Shown: positions 42,613 to 52,405, counted from the stretch's first letter. The stretch: 64,000 bases of DNA from Verrucomicrobiia bacterium (GCA_019694135.1 JAIBCM010000001.1:248001-312000); one strand, 5' to 3'. Program-made: numbers and translations. Notes: a model not told the origin generated them from the sequence alone.

Positions 42613-43425
42613 ATGGTTAAGACAAAAGAGCATCACTTACCCTGCGATGATGCTGGGAGTTGGCACAAAATCAAGCGCATTCCCAAAAGGATTTATCCCA
42701 TCATTAGTTTTTTAATCTTTTTTAGCTCGCTATTTCAGCTTTTAGCGCAACCTGCGGAACTTTCTCACGTCTCACAAAAAACATTCCGTGAAGTTTGGCA
42801 ACAAGGAGGACCTGTTATGTATTTGCTAGCGCTGGCCTCTATTTTTACCATCGCGCTCGTTGTGGAAGGTTTTTTTCTTTTGCGTTTCAAAAAACTCTGT
42901 CCTCCAGAACAAATTCAAAACAGTAAAACGTTAATTCTCCAAAATCGATTTCAAGAATTATGGAATCAATGCCAGGAACACCCCAGTTATCTTAGTGCAT
43001 TATTAAAAGCGGCTTTAAGCCGATTGGGACGCGGACATGACGTGGTGGAACACGCCACACAAATGGCCGCTTTACGACAAGCCACACTTTTGAAATCCCG
43101 CATTTCTTATCTTTCCGCCATCGGCGTCGTCACTCCCATGATCGGACTGACTGGAACAGTTATCGGAATGATCAAAGCCTTCGCCGTTTTAGGCTCCGCA
43201 GGCATCGCCGATCCTGGCGCACTCTCGGCAAGAATCGCTGAAGTGTTAACCGCAACCGCCGGAGGTTTGGTAATCGCTATTCCCGCTTTCATCTTTTTTT
43301 ATCTTTTGAAAAATCGGCTTATTACAGTTTTAACTCTCGCAGATGCCACCATCAATGATCTCATCGATCTCATTCCTTTGGAAATCATGAACCATGCCAA
43401 AACTGAATTCACTTTTTCTGCATGA
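42613..43425 (+). CDS. exbB: ExbB/TolQ/MotA-family proton channel
   Basis: A 270-residue membrane protein. From the ATG at 42613 there is a basic start, a signal-like hydrophobic stretch (about 27-46), then three helices. The family core from about 170 to 235 reads SAIGVVTPMIGLTGTVIGMIKAF, and GGLVIAIPAFIFF follows. It should use the proton gradient with ExbD to drive TonB- or Tol-type work. The longer open frame begins at 42463 within the divergent gene and is not credible. Start choice is uncertain because no good ribosome site is seen. It overlaps the first ExbD by 4 bases. Confidence 0.88.
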   Translation: MVKTKEHHLPCDDAGSWHKIKRIPKRIYPIISFLIFFSSLFQLLAQPAELSHVSQKTFREVWQQGGPVMYLLALASIFTIALVVEGFFLLRFKKLCPPEQIQNSKTLILQNRFQELWNQCQEHPSYLSALLKAALSRLGRGHDVVEHATQMAALRQATLLKSRISYLSAIGVVTPMIGLTGTVIGMIKAFAVLGSAGIADPGALSARIAEVLTATAGGLVIAIPAFIFFYLLKNRLITVLTLADATINDLIDLIPLEIMNHAKTEFTFSA

Positions 43426-43904
43426 AATTTCGTCACTCTCCCTTTCTCACATTCATCGAAGAAGAAACGGATTTGGAATTTCAAATCACACCCATGATCG
43501 ATTTGCTGCTCGTTCTCCTTATTTTTTTTATGGCGATTACCACCACAAAAATTTTAAGAAACGACACCTCGCTACAATTACCTCATATTACGACAAAACA
43601 ATCCCAAGTAGAAAATGAGCAAATGGGTCAATGCGTGATTAATATTGCCTGGCGAGAAAAGGAAGAGGAACTCACTTTTTCTATCGACCAAATTCCCGCA
43701 CGCACCTTGCCAGAGCTCAATGCAATTCTTAACCAAAATTATCGCGCCTTTCAAAAAGTTCATCCCGAAAAATCTTACGAAATTGTAATTCGCGCTGAAG
43801 AAAAACTACCCTACCATTTTCTTCAAAACATTCTACAACTTTGCCAAAAAAGTGGATTCCGCCAAATTACCTTTGCTGCAATCCCTCAACCTACAACAAA
43901 CTAA
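43422..43904 (+). CDS. exbD: ExbD/TolR-family protein, copy 1
   Basis: A 160-residue protein with a short cytoplasmic start, one helix (about 24-43) and a periplasmic domain. FQITPMIDLLLVLLIFFM contains the Asp used for proton movement. It pairs with the preceding ExbB and is followed after three bases by a second ExbD. Two ExbD copies after ExbB are common in some Gram-negative lineages. No TonB or TolA is visible, so the energised partner is unknown. Confidence 0.9.
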   Translation: MKFRHSPFLTFIEEETDLEFQITPMIDLLLVLLIFFMAITTTKILRNDTSLQLPHITTKQSQVENEQMGQCVINIAWREKEEELTFSIDQIPARTLPELNAILNQNYRAFQKVHPEKSYEIVIRAEEKLPYHFLQNILQLCQKSGFRQITFAAIPQPTTN

Positions 43905-43907
43905 ATT

Positions 43908-44342
43908 ATGGCACTGGGCGGTTTAGGAGTTGAATCGGAAGAACACGGGCTCCAAATTGCGCCACTGCTCGATATCCTTTTTGTTCTATTACTCTTTTTC
44001 ATGGTCATGGCCGCCTCGCAAAAAATCGAGCAAGGACTCAAACTGCAACTCACTTCAACCGGCACCGCTTACAATCAAGATAAACCCACAGTCCCTATTT
44101 TTCTAAAAATTCATTCAAACTTGCAAATTTATTTCAATGAAAATCCAATTGACTCAATTTCCAGTCACGAACTACCGGCACTTAAAAAACGATTGAGTAC
44201 CATTGCAAAACTTTATGGCACTCAACACCCCATTCTCATCCTTCCCGAAGCCAATGTGCCCTACCAACGCATCATCGATGCGCTCAATGCCTGCACACAA
44301 TCACAGATGCAAAATGTTCAACTCAACACCTCCTCGCCTTAA
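43908..44342 (+). CDS. ExbD/TolR-family protein, copy 2
   Basis: A 144-residue second ExbD. GLQIAPLLDILFVLLLFFMVM (about 14-34) holds the conserved membrane Asp in a different context from copy 1. The periplasmic part is about 110 residues and ends with QRIIDALNACTQSQM, typical of ExbD. The two copies are quite different outside the helix, so a heteromeric ExbD complex is possible. Its 3' end overlaps purL by 4 bases in opposite orientation. Confidence 0.88.
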   Translation: MALGGLGVESEEHGLQIAPLLDILFVLLLFFMVMAASQKIEQGLKLQLTSTGTAYNQDKPTVPIFLKIHSNLQIYFNENPIDSISSHELPALKKRLSTIAKLYGTQHPILILPEANVPYQRIIDALNACTQSQMQNVQLNTSSP

Positions 44343-46519
44343 GAAAAACTGCGAGACAAAGCCTGTTCCCAACTTTTTGATAATTCCACTATAGACCATT
44401 CAAAAAAATGCTTTGATGAACGAACCATCAAAGACTCACCACCTACCTCACCCAATAAAACGATTGGCACATTTTGCTCCTTACATAATTTTGTAATCAC
44501 TTTTTCATAAGTCGGATCGAAACTAATCACCACACGTGAAGGACTTTCGTTAAACAAAACAGCCTCGATATTTTCCTCATTGATTTCAATCGACGCCCCT
44601 AATTTATCTCCTATCAAACAACACTCCGCCAGGGCCACGGCTAAACCGCCCTCTGAGCAATCATGCGCACTTTTTATTAAACCATTTTGAATTGCCTCAA
44701 GAACTGCGCTTTGCACTACTTTTTCTTTTTCCCAGGAAACTTTTGGACATTTTCCTTCGGCCAAACTTTGCAATTTAAAATCACAATAAGAACTCTCTAG
44801 CGCCTCACCCCAACCCCCTATTAGCGCAATGCTATCTCCCGGCTTTTTAAAGCCGACTGTCGTCACATCTTTTTCCCTCTCAATCTTCCCAACCATACCG
44901 ATAACGGGTGTTGGGAAAACTCCACCTTGAGAAGATTCATTATAAAAACTAACATTTCCACTGATCACCGGAATATCCAACGCGCAGCACGCCTCAGCCA
45001 AACCTTTTACCGATTCTTGAAACTCGAGGAATCGATCAAGATTTTGCGGATTTCCAAAATTTAAATTATTCGTCACAGCTAGCGGCCTAGCACCAACACA
45101 ACACAAATTTCTCGCGCTTTCTGCCACCAATAACTGCGTTCCTTCAAAAGGATCCAAATGACAATACCAACCATTTCCATCCATGGTTGCCGCCAAAAAA
45201 ATTTCATCCTGATCCAATCGCAATCTCACTACTGCAGCATCACTTCCCGGAATTATCTGGGTCGCATTCCCCACATGATAATCAAACTGCTCAAAAATCC
45301 AACGCTTCGAAGCAATCGAAGGCAAGGCTAACATCTCCAAAAGTGTTGCACGACAATCCAAAGATGGACGCTTTTGTTGAAAAACTTGCTTCTTCGAAGA
45401 AAAATTCAAAGACACTTTTTCTTTTAATGGAAATCCTTTTACCAAAAACTTTATGGGCAATTTTGCTACTAAATCATTTTCAAAGCATGCCTGAAATTCC
45501 TCTTCTACAATCACTTCACCCAATATCGCCGTCTCCAATCCCCAACGCTTACTAATCGTTTTAATTTTTCTCACTTCATCTGGTTTCAACACAAAAACCA
45601 TACGCTCTTGAGATTCGCTCAACAAAATCTCGTGAGGCAAAAGTTTTTCATTAGAAATAGGAACCCGATCTAAATTCAACTTCGCCCCTCGATTTCCTCG
45701 TGCCACCAATTCTGCCACGGCATTCGCCAACCCCGCAGCGCCCATGTCTTGAACCGCCACGACATCGCATTGCTCAAAAATTTCCAAACACGCTTCAATC
45801 AAACATTTTCCCTTAAAAGGATCACCTCTTTGAATCGAAGATGAATTTTTTTTATCTTCCCCCAAAACCTGCGAGGCAAAACTGGCGCCAGCCAATCCTT
45901 CCCGCCCTGTCTTCGCACCCACGTAAACAATCACATCTCCCACTTGTTCTACAGAACTTTTTTGAATCGAGTTTTTTTTCACAATTCCCAAGCACAAAAC
46001 ATTCACTAAAGGATTATGTTCATAACAATCATCCGCAAAAAGTTCTCCACCCATCGTCGGCACACCCACACAATTTCCATAATGCGAAATGCCTTTAACC
46101 ATTTCGCTCAAATGATGTCGCGCTCGATGTGAAGTCAAATTACCCACGCGCAACGAATCCATCAAAAAAACAGGTCTCGCACCCATCGCCAAAATATCCC
46201 GTAAAATACCACCAACGCCGGTCGCGGCTCCCTGAAAAGGTTCCACAGCACTGGGATGATTGTGAGACTCCATTTTAAAAGCCACTGCCCAACCTTTCCC
46301 AACATCGATCACCCCCGCATTTCCCTCGCCCGCTTTTACGAGCACCGACTTTTCTTCACGCGGCAACTGTTCTAAAATTTTTTTCGAACTTTTGTAAGAA
46401 CAATGCTCACTCCATAACGCAGAAAACAATTGCCACTCCACTTCGTTCGGCTCACGAGCGAGTGTATGATAAATTTTTTCGCACTCTGCCTGAGAAAGAG
46501 AAACATTTTCTGGCTTCAC
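44339..46519 (-). CDS. purL: phosphoribosylformylglycinamidine synthase subunit PurL
   Basis: A 726-residue small-type PurL that, with PurQ and PurS, makes FGAM in purine synthesis. Family segments are SEHCSYKSSKK near residue 33, the ATP/metal blocks MESHNHPSAVEPFQGAATGVGG and VQDMGAAGLANAV, and GGLAVALAECC near the end. The length matches the bacterial small type, which needs a separate PurQ glutaminase and the small PurS. PurQ overlaps by 4 bases, but PurS is not in the window. It converges with exbD copy 2. Confidence 0.97.
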   Translation of the reverse strand: MKPENVSLSQAECEKIYHTLAREPNEVEWQLFSALWSEHCSYKSSKKILEQLPREEKSVLVKAGEGNAGVIDVGKGWAVAFKMESHNHPSAVEPFQGAATGVGGILRDILAMGARPVFLMDSLRVGNLTSHRARHHLSEMVKGISHYGNCVGVPTMGGELFADDCYEHNPLVNVLCLGIVKKNSIQKSSVEQVGDVIVYVGAKTGREGLAGASFASQVLGEDKKNSSSIQRGDPFKGKCLIEACLEIFEQCDVVAVQDMGAAGLANAVAELVARGNRGAKLNLDRVPISNEKLLPHEILLSESQERMVFVLKPDEVRKIKTISKRWGLETAILGEVIVEEEFQACFENDLVAKLPIKFLVKGFPLKEKVSLNFSSKKQVFQQKRPSLDCRATLLEMLALPSIASKRWIFEQFDYHVGNATQIIPGSDAAVVRLRLDQDEIFLAATMDGNGWYCHLDPFEGTQLLVAESARNLCCVGARPLAVTNNLNFGNPQNLDRFLEFQESVKGLAEACCALDIPVISGNVSFYNESSQGGVFPTPVIGMVGKIEREKDVTTVGFKKPGDSIALIGGWGEALESSYCDFKLQSLAEGKCPKVSWEKEKVVQSAVLEAIQNGLIKSAHDCSEGGLAVALAECCLIGDKLGASIEINEENIEAVLFNESPSRVVISFDPTYEKVITKLCKEQNVPIVLLGEVGGESLMVRSSKHFFEWSIVELSKSWEQALSRSFS

Positions 46520-47181
46520 AATTTACTTTCCAAAACTTGAGTCACCAAATTTTTCCAAAAACGAAGACCATCAGGAAACCCCAAAGTTCTTTCAGGGTGC
46601 GGCATCATTCCAACCACATTACCCTTTTCATTGCAAACACCTGCAATTTGATTCACCGAACCATTCCCTAATGCATCGCAATAACGAAAAACGATTTGTT
46701 CTTTTTCTTTTAAACTCCGCAAAGTTTTTTCCTCCACCCAATAACATCCTGCCGCATGCGCAATCGATAAATCTAAAACATCTCCCACAGACAAAAAATT
46801 CATAAAATAAGATCGATTTTTTTCTACTTTTATCTTGGCCTCGTGACAAATAAATTTCCCTTGCTGATTTTTACGCAAAATTCCTGGCAATAATTGACAC
46901 TCACACAAAATCTGGAATCCATTACAAATTCCCAAAATTAAACCACCGCTCTCAGCAAATTTTTTAATTCCAGACATAATGGGAGTGGTTGCAGCAATCG
47001 CCCCCGGCCTCAAAGAATCCCCATAAGAAAATCCTCCGGGCAAAACAATCAAATCATAATTCCTACATTCGGAAATATCATACCAAAGATAATCCGCATG
47101 TGCACCCAACTCTCGCGTGAGCACCTCAAAAACATCGCGATCGCACGTGGAGCCAGGAAATTGAACAATGCCGATTTTCAT
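46516..47181 (-). CDS. purQ: phosphoribosylformylglycinamidine synthase subunit PurQ
   Basis: A 221-residue class-I glutamine amidotransferase that supplies ammonia to PurL. GLILGICNGFQIL (about 81-93) includes the nucleophilic Cys. GGFSYGDSLRPGAIA is the family substrate loop, and MMPHPERTL holds the catalytic His and Glu. The N-terminal KIGIVQFPGSTCDRD is typical. Upstream genes in the same direction are a PIN toxin-antitoxin pair, 37 bases away, where purS would often be found. Confidence 0.97.
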   Translation of the reverse strand: MKIGIVQFPGSTCDRDVFEVLTRELGAHADYLWYDISECRNYDLIVLPGGFSYGDSLRPGAIAATTPIMSGIKKFAESGGLILGICNGFQILCECQLLPGILRKNQQGKFICHEAKIKVEKNRSYFMNFLSVGDVLDLSIAHAAGCYWVEEKTLRSLKEKEQIVFRYCDALGNGSVNQIAGVCNEKGNVVGMMPHPERTLGFPDGLRFWKNLVTQVLESKL

Positions 47182-47218
47182 TGGTAAATATTAACCAATT
47201 TTTTTCATTCTAAAATCT

Positions 47219-47617
47219 TTACTTATTGTGTTGACGACAAAAGTCGATTGGCGACATGGCTTTAATTGGGGAACGACGATAATCAGAATAATTTCGAGAC
47301 ACAATAAAAAGGGCGCCAAAACTCACTGCTGCTGCCGCCTGCATGGCATCTTCCAAATCTGACATCGCATAATTCAAAGCATGGCGCATGGCAAGAGTAG
47401 AAACTGGCGCCACCTCTACAAACTCTAATAAATCTCGAACAAATCCTCTCACATCCCCTCGACAAAGATAAAATAAATTAGCTAAAGAATGCCAGGCTAC
47501 TGCTGCTAAACCCGGCCTTTTTTCCGCCCAATCCAAAATCGCTGCACTCGCCTGCCAATGCTCCGCTCGCTCTAACGCCACATCCAATAAAACATCGCAA
47601 TCAATTAAAATGCGCAT
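47219..47617 (-). CDS. PIN-domain ribonuclease toxin (VapC-like)
   Basis: A 132-residue PIN protein. Acidic residues that bind metal are seen in ILIDCDVLLDVALER (Asp6 and near), AMSDLEDAMQAAAA, and the C-terminal SRNYSDYRRSPIKAMSP, which is frequent in the PF13470 subgroup of PIN toxins. It would cut RNA when free of its antitoxin. The antitoxin gene ends three bases upstream, in the typical antitoxin-first order. It lies 37 bases before purQ. Confidence 0.85.
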   Translation of the reverse strand: MRILIDCDVLLDVALERAEHWQASAAILDWAEKRPGLAAVAWHSLANLFYLCRGDVRGFVRDLLEFVEVAPVSTLAMRHALNYAMSDLEDAMQAAAAVSFGALFIVSRNYSDYRRSPIKAMSPIDFCRQHNK

Positions 47618-47620
47618 CGC

Positions 47621-47866
47621 TCATTCCAGATCATAATGTTTCGCCAAGGCTCGATAACGCTTTTCCCTTTTACCAGCCAAAGCCAATCGCCCCTTCCACT
47701 GAGTCGTGAAAGTTTGAGAATTTTTTCTCTTCCGCCTTGTCCCTGTTGATGCTTGGCTCAATAAATCCTCAACCAACGCTGAAACACTGGTATTTCTTTC
47801 TCGAGCCAAATACTTAGCGCGTTGGGTTACTTTAGGATCCAAGGTTAGATTCACGTGCTGCTTCAT
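47621..47866 (-). CDS. DUF6364/ribbon-helix-helix antitoxin
   Basis: An 81-residue antitoxin. The N-terminal MKQHVNLTLDPKVTQRAKYL and NTSVSALVEDLL form the ribbon-helix-helix DNA-binding part, and the basic C-terminal half should wrap the toxin. It resembles DUF6364 proteins. It precedes the PIN toxin and probably represses the pair through the palindrome just before its start. The predicted RNA start coincides with its ATG. Confidence 0.82.
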   Translation of the reverse strand: MKQHVNLTLDPKVTQRAKYLARERNTSVSALVEDLLSQASTGTRRKRKNSQTFTTQWKGRLALAGKREKRYRALAKHYDLE

Positions 47867-47867
47867 T

Positions 47868-47902
47868 AATACATATTAATATAAAAAATATGTATTTGTC
47901 AA
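47868..47902 (-). promoter_or_regulatory. toxin-antitoxin promoter with palindromic operator
   Basis: A perfect 10-base inverted repeat, AATACATATT (47868-47877) and AATATGTATT (47887-47896), spaced by 9 bases, covers the core promoter. The reverse strand has TTGACA at 47902-47897 and TAATAT at 47878-47873 with an 18-base spacer. The +1 then falls on 47866, the A of the antitoxin ATG. This fits autoregulation by the antitoxin. Confidence 0.65.
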
Positions 47903-47988
47903 GCTAATAGCAAACGGGGCGCTTGCCTTACCATTAACAAATTTTCTCTTCTTTTGACTTCATAGTTTTTTTTCCTTAACGTAAAACT

Positions 47989-50496
47989 ATGTCCGGGGAA
48001 ACTCTTACACCCATGATGAAGCAGTATTGGCAAATGAAAAAACAGTTGCCCTCTAACACATTGCTGCTTTTTCGCTTGGGCGATTTTTATGAGCTTTTTT
48101 TTGAGGATGCTCAGCAGGGTGCTAAAATTTTAAATTTAGCTCTTACTCAACGCAATGGCACTCCCATGTGTGGCATGCCTTATCATGCTGCCAATGCTTA
48201 TATCACCAAACTCATTGCCGCAGGAAAACGCGTCGCGATTTGCGATCAAATGGAAGCGCCTCGACCTGGTCAAGTGGTCAAACGTGAAATTACCCAAGTG
48301 CTTTCGCCCGGAAGCGTCGTGGAATCGGAAACTTTGGATGGCAAAAAGCCAAATTATTTAGCTGCTATTTTTGAGCGAGAAAAAAATTATGGCTTTGCTT
48401 TTTTAGATACAACTACTGGCGATTTTCGCGTCACCGAATGTTTCGATCAATCTAAGCTCCAAAGCGAAATTGCAAAAATTTTACCTTCGGAAATTATTAT
48501 CCCTGACGAATCGGACCATTTCACTTTTCTCAAAGAGTTGCCCACTGTTTTTTCCAAACATGAACCCTGGTCTTTTCAATATGAGACGGCTTATCAAACG
48601 TTGCGCGATCATTTTAAAACCCAGTCGCTCGACGGCTTCGGTTGTCAAAATTTATCCGCAGGCATCTCAGCTGCCGGAGCTCTTTTACATTATGCTACAA
48701 CTATTTTGCGTCGCTCTTTAGCTCATGTTCAAACATTGCGCGTTTATCAAAGCGAAGCCTTTATGGTTTTAGATGAAACCACGCGTCGGACTTTGGAATT
48801 GGTGGAGCCCGCCCGTGCTAACGCACCTTATGAAACAACATTGCTGGGCGTTTTGGATCATACCTGTTCGCCGCTTGGCGGACGACGTTTGCGAGATTGG
48901 GTTTTGCATCCTTTAAGGGAAAAGCAAGCGATTCTCGCGCGACAAGATGCGATTACTTTTTTATTAAAAGATTCTTTTCCACTCAAATCTTTGCGCGATC
49001 TTTTATCTGAAATTCGTGACATAGAACGTTGCATTGGTCGTTTGACTCAAGGTTCAGGATCCGGTCGAGATTTGCTCGCGCTCCGATTTTCACTCGAAAA
49101 AATTCCACTTATCCAAGATTTTTTTCAAGACCCTTTGCCTTCCTTGCTACAAAACCTCAAACAATCCCTTCACCCCTTGCCCGAAGTGGTGGAAAAAATT
49201 AAAAAAGCGATTCATGAGGAATGCCCGCCTATTTTGCGTGACGGTGGCGTTATCGCTTCAGGCTTTAACTCCCACTTGGACGAACTTCGCTCTGCATCTA
49301 CGGAGGGCAAACAATGGATTCTTCAGTTGCAACAAAAAGAACAAGATCGCACAGGAATTAAGTCGTTGAAAGTTCGTTACAATTCAGTGTTTGGTTATTA
49401 CATCGAAGTCACCAAAGCCAATTTAAATAGCGTGCCAACGGATTATCATCGCAAACAGACTACCGTAAATGCCGAACGTTTTATCACACCTGAACTCAAA
49501 GAAATGGAATCCAAAATTTTGGGCGCTGAAGAAAAGGCCAAAGCTCTGGAGCAAGAAATTTTTCAGGAAGTCAGACAATTCATTCTGCAATTTATTCAAC
49601 CCTTGCAACAGACCGCAGAACAACTCGGCGTTTTGGATGCAATGACCAGTTTAACCCAAGTCGCACGACTCCAAGCCTATCACAGACCAGAAATTCTCGA
49701 AGAATCTTGCTTGGAAATTTCCGAAGGTCGCCATCCGGTTCTGGAACAATTAACATTCGAGGAAAGATTTGTTCCCAATGACACCTTTCTCAACTCACAA
49801 ACACAACGACTCATCATTCTCACCGGACCTAACATGGCGGGAAAAAGCACTTATTTGCGTCAAGTTGCGCTGTTAACCTTAATGGCTCATCTCGGATCTT
49901 ACGTGCCAGCCAAAAGCGCTCGCGTCGGTTTAGTCGATCGCATTTTCACGCGAGTAGGAGCATCCGACGATTTATCACGCGGTCAAAGCACTTTCATGGT
50001 TGAAATGAATGAAACCGCAAATATTTTGCATCATGCGACCTCGCGCAGCTTGGTGGTGCTCGACGAAATTGGCCGCGGCACTAGCACCTTTGATGGGCTT
50101 TCAATCGCTTGGTCAGTCGCAGAATTTTTGCATAACGAAATTAAAGCTCTCACTCTTTTTGCCACGCACTATCACGAAACCAGCAGCCTTTCACAAAATT
50201 TAACCGCCGCTAAACTCATGAACGTGGCCGTGCGCGAGTGGAACGACCAAGTGATTTTCCTGCGAAAAATTGTCGAAGGCAGCGCTGATAAAAGTTATGG
50301 AATCCAAGTCGCACGCTTAGCCGGTTTGCCTAAACCCGTCTTGGAAAGAGCCAAAATTTTATTACAAGAACTCGAAGAAAATCAGATTACAGAACCTAAT
50401 TTGCTGCCTAATCATCTTAAAAAACCGGAGAAAAAAATTAAACCTCGCCCTACCAAATCGGTTGAAGAATTGTTACCGGGTTTGGAAAACTCATAA
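47989..50496 (+). CDS. mutS: DNA mismatch repair protein MutS
   Basis: An 835-residue mismatch recognition ATPase. The N-terminal domain contains FRLGDFYELFFEDA with the Phe-x-Glu wedge that inserts at mismatches. The ATPase domain has TGPNMAGKSTYLRQ (Walker A), FMVEMNETANIL, LDEIGRGTSTFDG (Walker B/signature) and TLFATHYHE. The C-terminal tail is short. The length is normal for MutS1. It is divergent from the toxin-antitoxin pair and is followed after 10 bases by a DUF4914 gene. mutL is not in the window. Confidence 0.97.
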   Translation: MSGETLTPMMKQYWQMKKQLPSNTLLLFRLGDFYELFFEDAQQGAKILNLALTQRNGTPMCGMPYHAANAYITKLIAAGKRVAICDQMEAPRPGQVVKREITQVLSPGSVVESETLDGKKPNYLAAIFEREKNYGFAFLDTTTGDFRVTECFDQSKLQSEIAKILPSEIIIPDESDHFTFLKELPTVFSKHEPWSFQYETAYQTLRDHFKTQSLDGFGCQNLSAGISAAGALLHYATTILRRSLAHVQTLRVYQSEAFMVLDETTRRTLELVEPARANAPYETTLLGVLDHTCSPLGGRRLRDWVLHPLREKQAILARQDAITFLLKDSFPLKSLRDLLSEIRDIERCIGRLTQGSGSGRDLLALRFSLEKIPLIQDFFQDPLPSLLQNLKQSLHPLPEVVEKIKKAIHEECPPILRDGGVIASGFNSHLDELRSASTEGKQWILQLQQKEQDRTGIKSLKVRYNSVFGYYIEVTKANLNSVPTDYHRKQTTVNAERFITPELKEMESKILGAEEKAKALEQEIFQEVRQFILQFIQPLQQTAEQLGVLDAMTSLTQVARLQAYHRPEILEESCLEISEGRHPVLEQLTFEERFVPNDTFLNSQTQRLIILTGPNMAGKSTYLRQVALLTLMAHLGSYVPAKSARVGLVDRIFTRVGASDDLSRGQSTFMVEMNETANILHHATSRSLVVLDEIGRGTSTFDGLSIAWSVAEFLHNEIKALTLFATHYHETSSLSQNLTAAKLMNVAVREWNDQVIFLRKIVEGSADKSYGIQVARLAGLPKPVLERAKILLQELEENQITEPNLLPNHLKKPEKKIKPRPTKSVEELLPGLENS

Positions 50497-50506
50497 ACTA
50501 TTTATC

Positions 50507-52405
50507 ATGACGGACTCTAAAACCAAACCTGATTGGGGTCGTTATCATCCTCCATCCGATGCAGCAGTCATTCTAAAAAGCTGTCCACGTTTAACCATCG
50601 CCAGCTCACCCTCGGAACTTCTCGATTTAGCATGTGGCAACCCGACTAACAATCAGTTTGAAGTTGCGTATGAAGTAGAAGGAAAAGGGCGAATCGTGGA
50701 AGCAACGGTAGCGCGCGTCCGCAACGGATTAAGCGCTAATTATAACGAACCTTACATGCGCCGACGTGAACCAGATTGTCTCGTCATTGGTGATAATCAA
50801 CCCACAGATAAACCAACTTTTCGTGAAAAATGGGAAAAAGATTTTGCGCCCATACGCGAACAAACTTTTGCTTGGCTCAAAACACAACCCCTCATCTTAT
50901 TCGGATTTGTTGCTGGCGGTGAGGGCATTGGAATGAATGCTCTGGTAATCATGCCTGAGAATGCTGGTTTTTTTGCGTTTGGGTTGGCTTTGTTACAAGG
51001 CATTGTGCCTTACGAAAAAATTTCATCGAATTTTTCGCCTCAATGCGTGATTTATGTGGCTCCTCCTTTTCGTCACACTCATTTTGAAGGGCAACAAGTC
51101 GTGGTTCATAACCGCACCACCGACTTGCATGAACTTTTTTCTTATAATCTTTATCCTGGTCCCAGTGCTAAGAAAGGTGTTTATGGCGCTTTATTAGGTT
51201 TGGGTGAACGCGAACAATGGATCACCGCCCATTGCTCAACCGTTCAAGTCGTTACTCCTTACGATAATGTGGTTACTTTCATGCATGAAGGTGCGAGTGG
51301 CGGTGGTAAAAGTGAAATGTTAGAACAAGCTCATCGTGAAGCGGACGGTCGACTGCTTCTTGGAAAAAATATCATGACTTCAGAACGTCGATATTTAACC
51401 ATAGCACGATCCTGCGATCTTATGCCTGTAACCGATGACATGGCACTGTGCCATCCTTCATTGCAATCGGACAAAGGTAAGCTCGTGGTTCAAGATGCAG
51501 AAAATGCTTGGTTTGTCCGAGTGAATCATATCGATCAATATGGAACCGATTTACCACTCGAACGGTTAACAACTCAACCACCCGTTCCTCTTTTGTTTTT
51601 AAATATCGATGCCGTGCCCGATTCTCGCGCCATGTTGTGGGAACCCACCCTCGATGCGCCTGGTCAACCTTGCCCCAATCCGCGAGTTATTATTCCACGT
51701 GAAATTTATCCCGGAGTCGTTAGTCAACCTGTTAGCGTGGACATCCGAAGTTTCGGAGTGCGTACTCCGCCCTGCACTCGCGAAAAACCCAGTTATGGCA
51801 TCCTTGGTTTTTTTCATATTTTGCCACCAGCTCTCAGTTGGTTGTGGCGATTGGTAGCGCCACGCGGCTATGCAAACCCCAGCATTGTTCAGACAGAAGG
51901 CATGAGCAGTGAGGGCGTAGGCTCTTATTGGTCTTTTGCTACAGGTCGAAAAGTCAATCATGCCAACTTGTTACTAGATCAATTTTGCACGCACACCAAC
52001 ATGCTGCACATTCTTTGTCCTAATCAACATGTTGGCGCTTGGCGAGTCGGCTTTGTTCCACAATGGATCGCTCGCGAATATTTAGCCCGGCGCGGCCATG
52101 CCCCATTTCGATCTGACAAAGTTCGAGCTGCGCGATGCTCTCTCTTAGGCTATGCGCTTCATGAACTCCATGTCGAAGGCATTATGATTCCTCGCTGGTT
52201 TTTACAAGTCGACACTCAACCCGAAGTCGGCGAAACCGCTTATGATATTGGCGCCAATCAATTACGAGATTTCTTTGAGCAACATCTTAAAGATTTTTTG
52301 GAACCGGATCTTAATCCTTTAGGAAAAACCATCATTCAATGTTGCTTGGATAAAGGAACCGTAGCTGATTTTGAGAAATTGATTTCTTCTAAAATGGGTG
52401 CTTAG
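50507..52405 (+). CDS. DUF4914 family protein with P-loop (PEPCK-like)
   Basis: A 632-residue protein of a large uncharacterised family. Residues 261-269 read EGASGGGKS, a P-loop resembling those of phosphoenolpyruvate carboxykinase and HPr kinase. FVAGGEGIGMNALV and the segments FSYNLYPGPSAKKGVYG and FFHILPPALSWLW are typical of DUF4914, as far as I recall the family. There is no signal peptide. A nucleotide-dependent enzyme acting on a small acid is a reasonable guess. It follows mutS closely, but no repair link is known. The ATG at 50507 was used; a frame to 50462 lies inside mutS. Confidence 0.75.
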   Translation: MTDSKTKPDWGRYHPPSDAAVILKSCPRLTIASSPSELLDLACGNPTNNQFEVAYEVEGKGRIVEATVARVRNGLSANYNEPYMRRREPDCLVIGDNQPTDKPTFREKWEKDFAPIREQTFAWLKTQPLILFGFVAGGEGIGMNALVIMPENAGFFAFGLALLQGIVPYEKISSNFSPQCVIYVAPPFRHTHFEGQQVVVHNRTTDLHELFSYNLYPGPSAKKGVYGALLGLGEREQWITAHCSTVQVVTPYDNVVTFMHEGASGGGKSEMLEQAHREADGRLLLGKNIMTSERRYLTIARSCDLMPVTDDMALCHPSLQSDKGKLVVQDAENAWFVRVNHIDQYGTDLPLERLTTQPPVPLLFLNIDAVPDSRAMLWEPTLDAPGQPCPNPRVIIPREIYPGVVSQPVSVDIRSFGVRTPPCTREKPSYGILGFFHILPPALSWLWRLVAPRGYANPSIVQTEGMSSEGVGSYWSFATGRKVNHANLLLDQFCTHTNMLHILCPNQHVGAWRVGFVPQWIAREYLARRGHAPFRSDKVRAARCSLLGYALHELHVEGIMIPRWFLQVDTQPEVGETAYDIGANQLRDFFEQHLKDFLEPDLNPLGKTIIQCCLDKGTVADFEKLISSKMGA

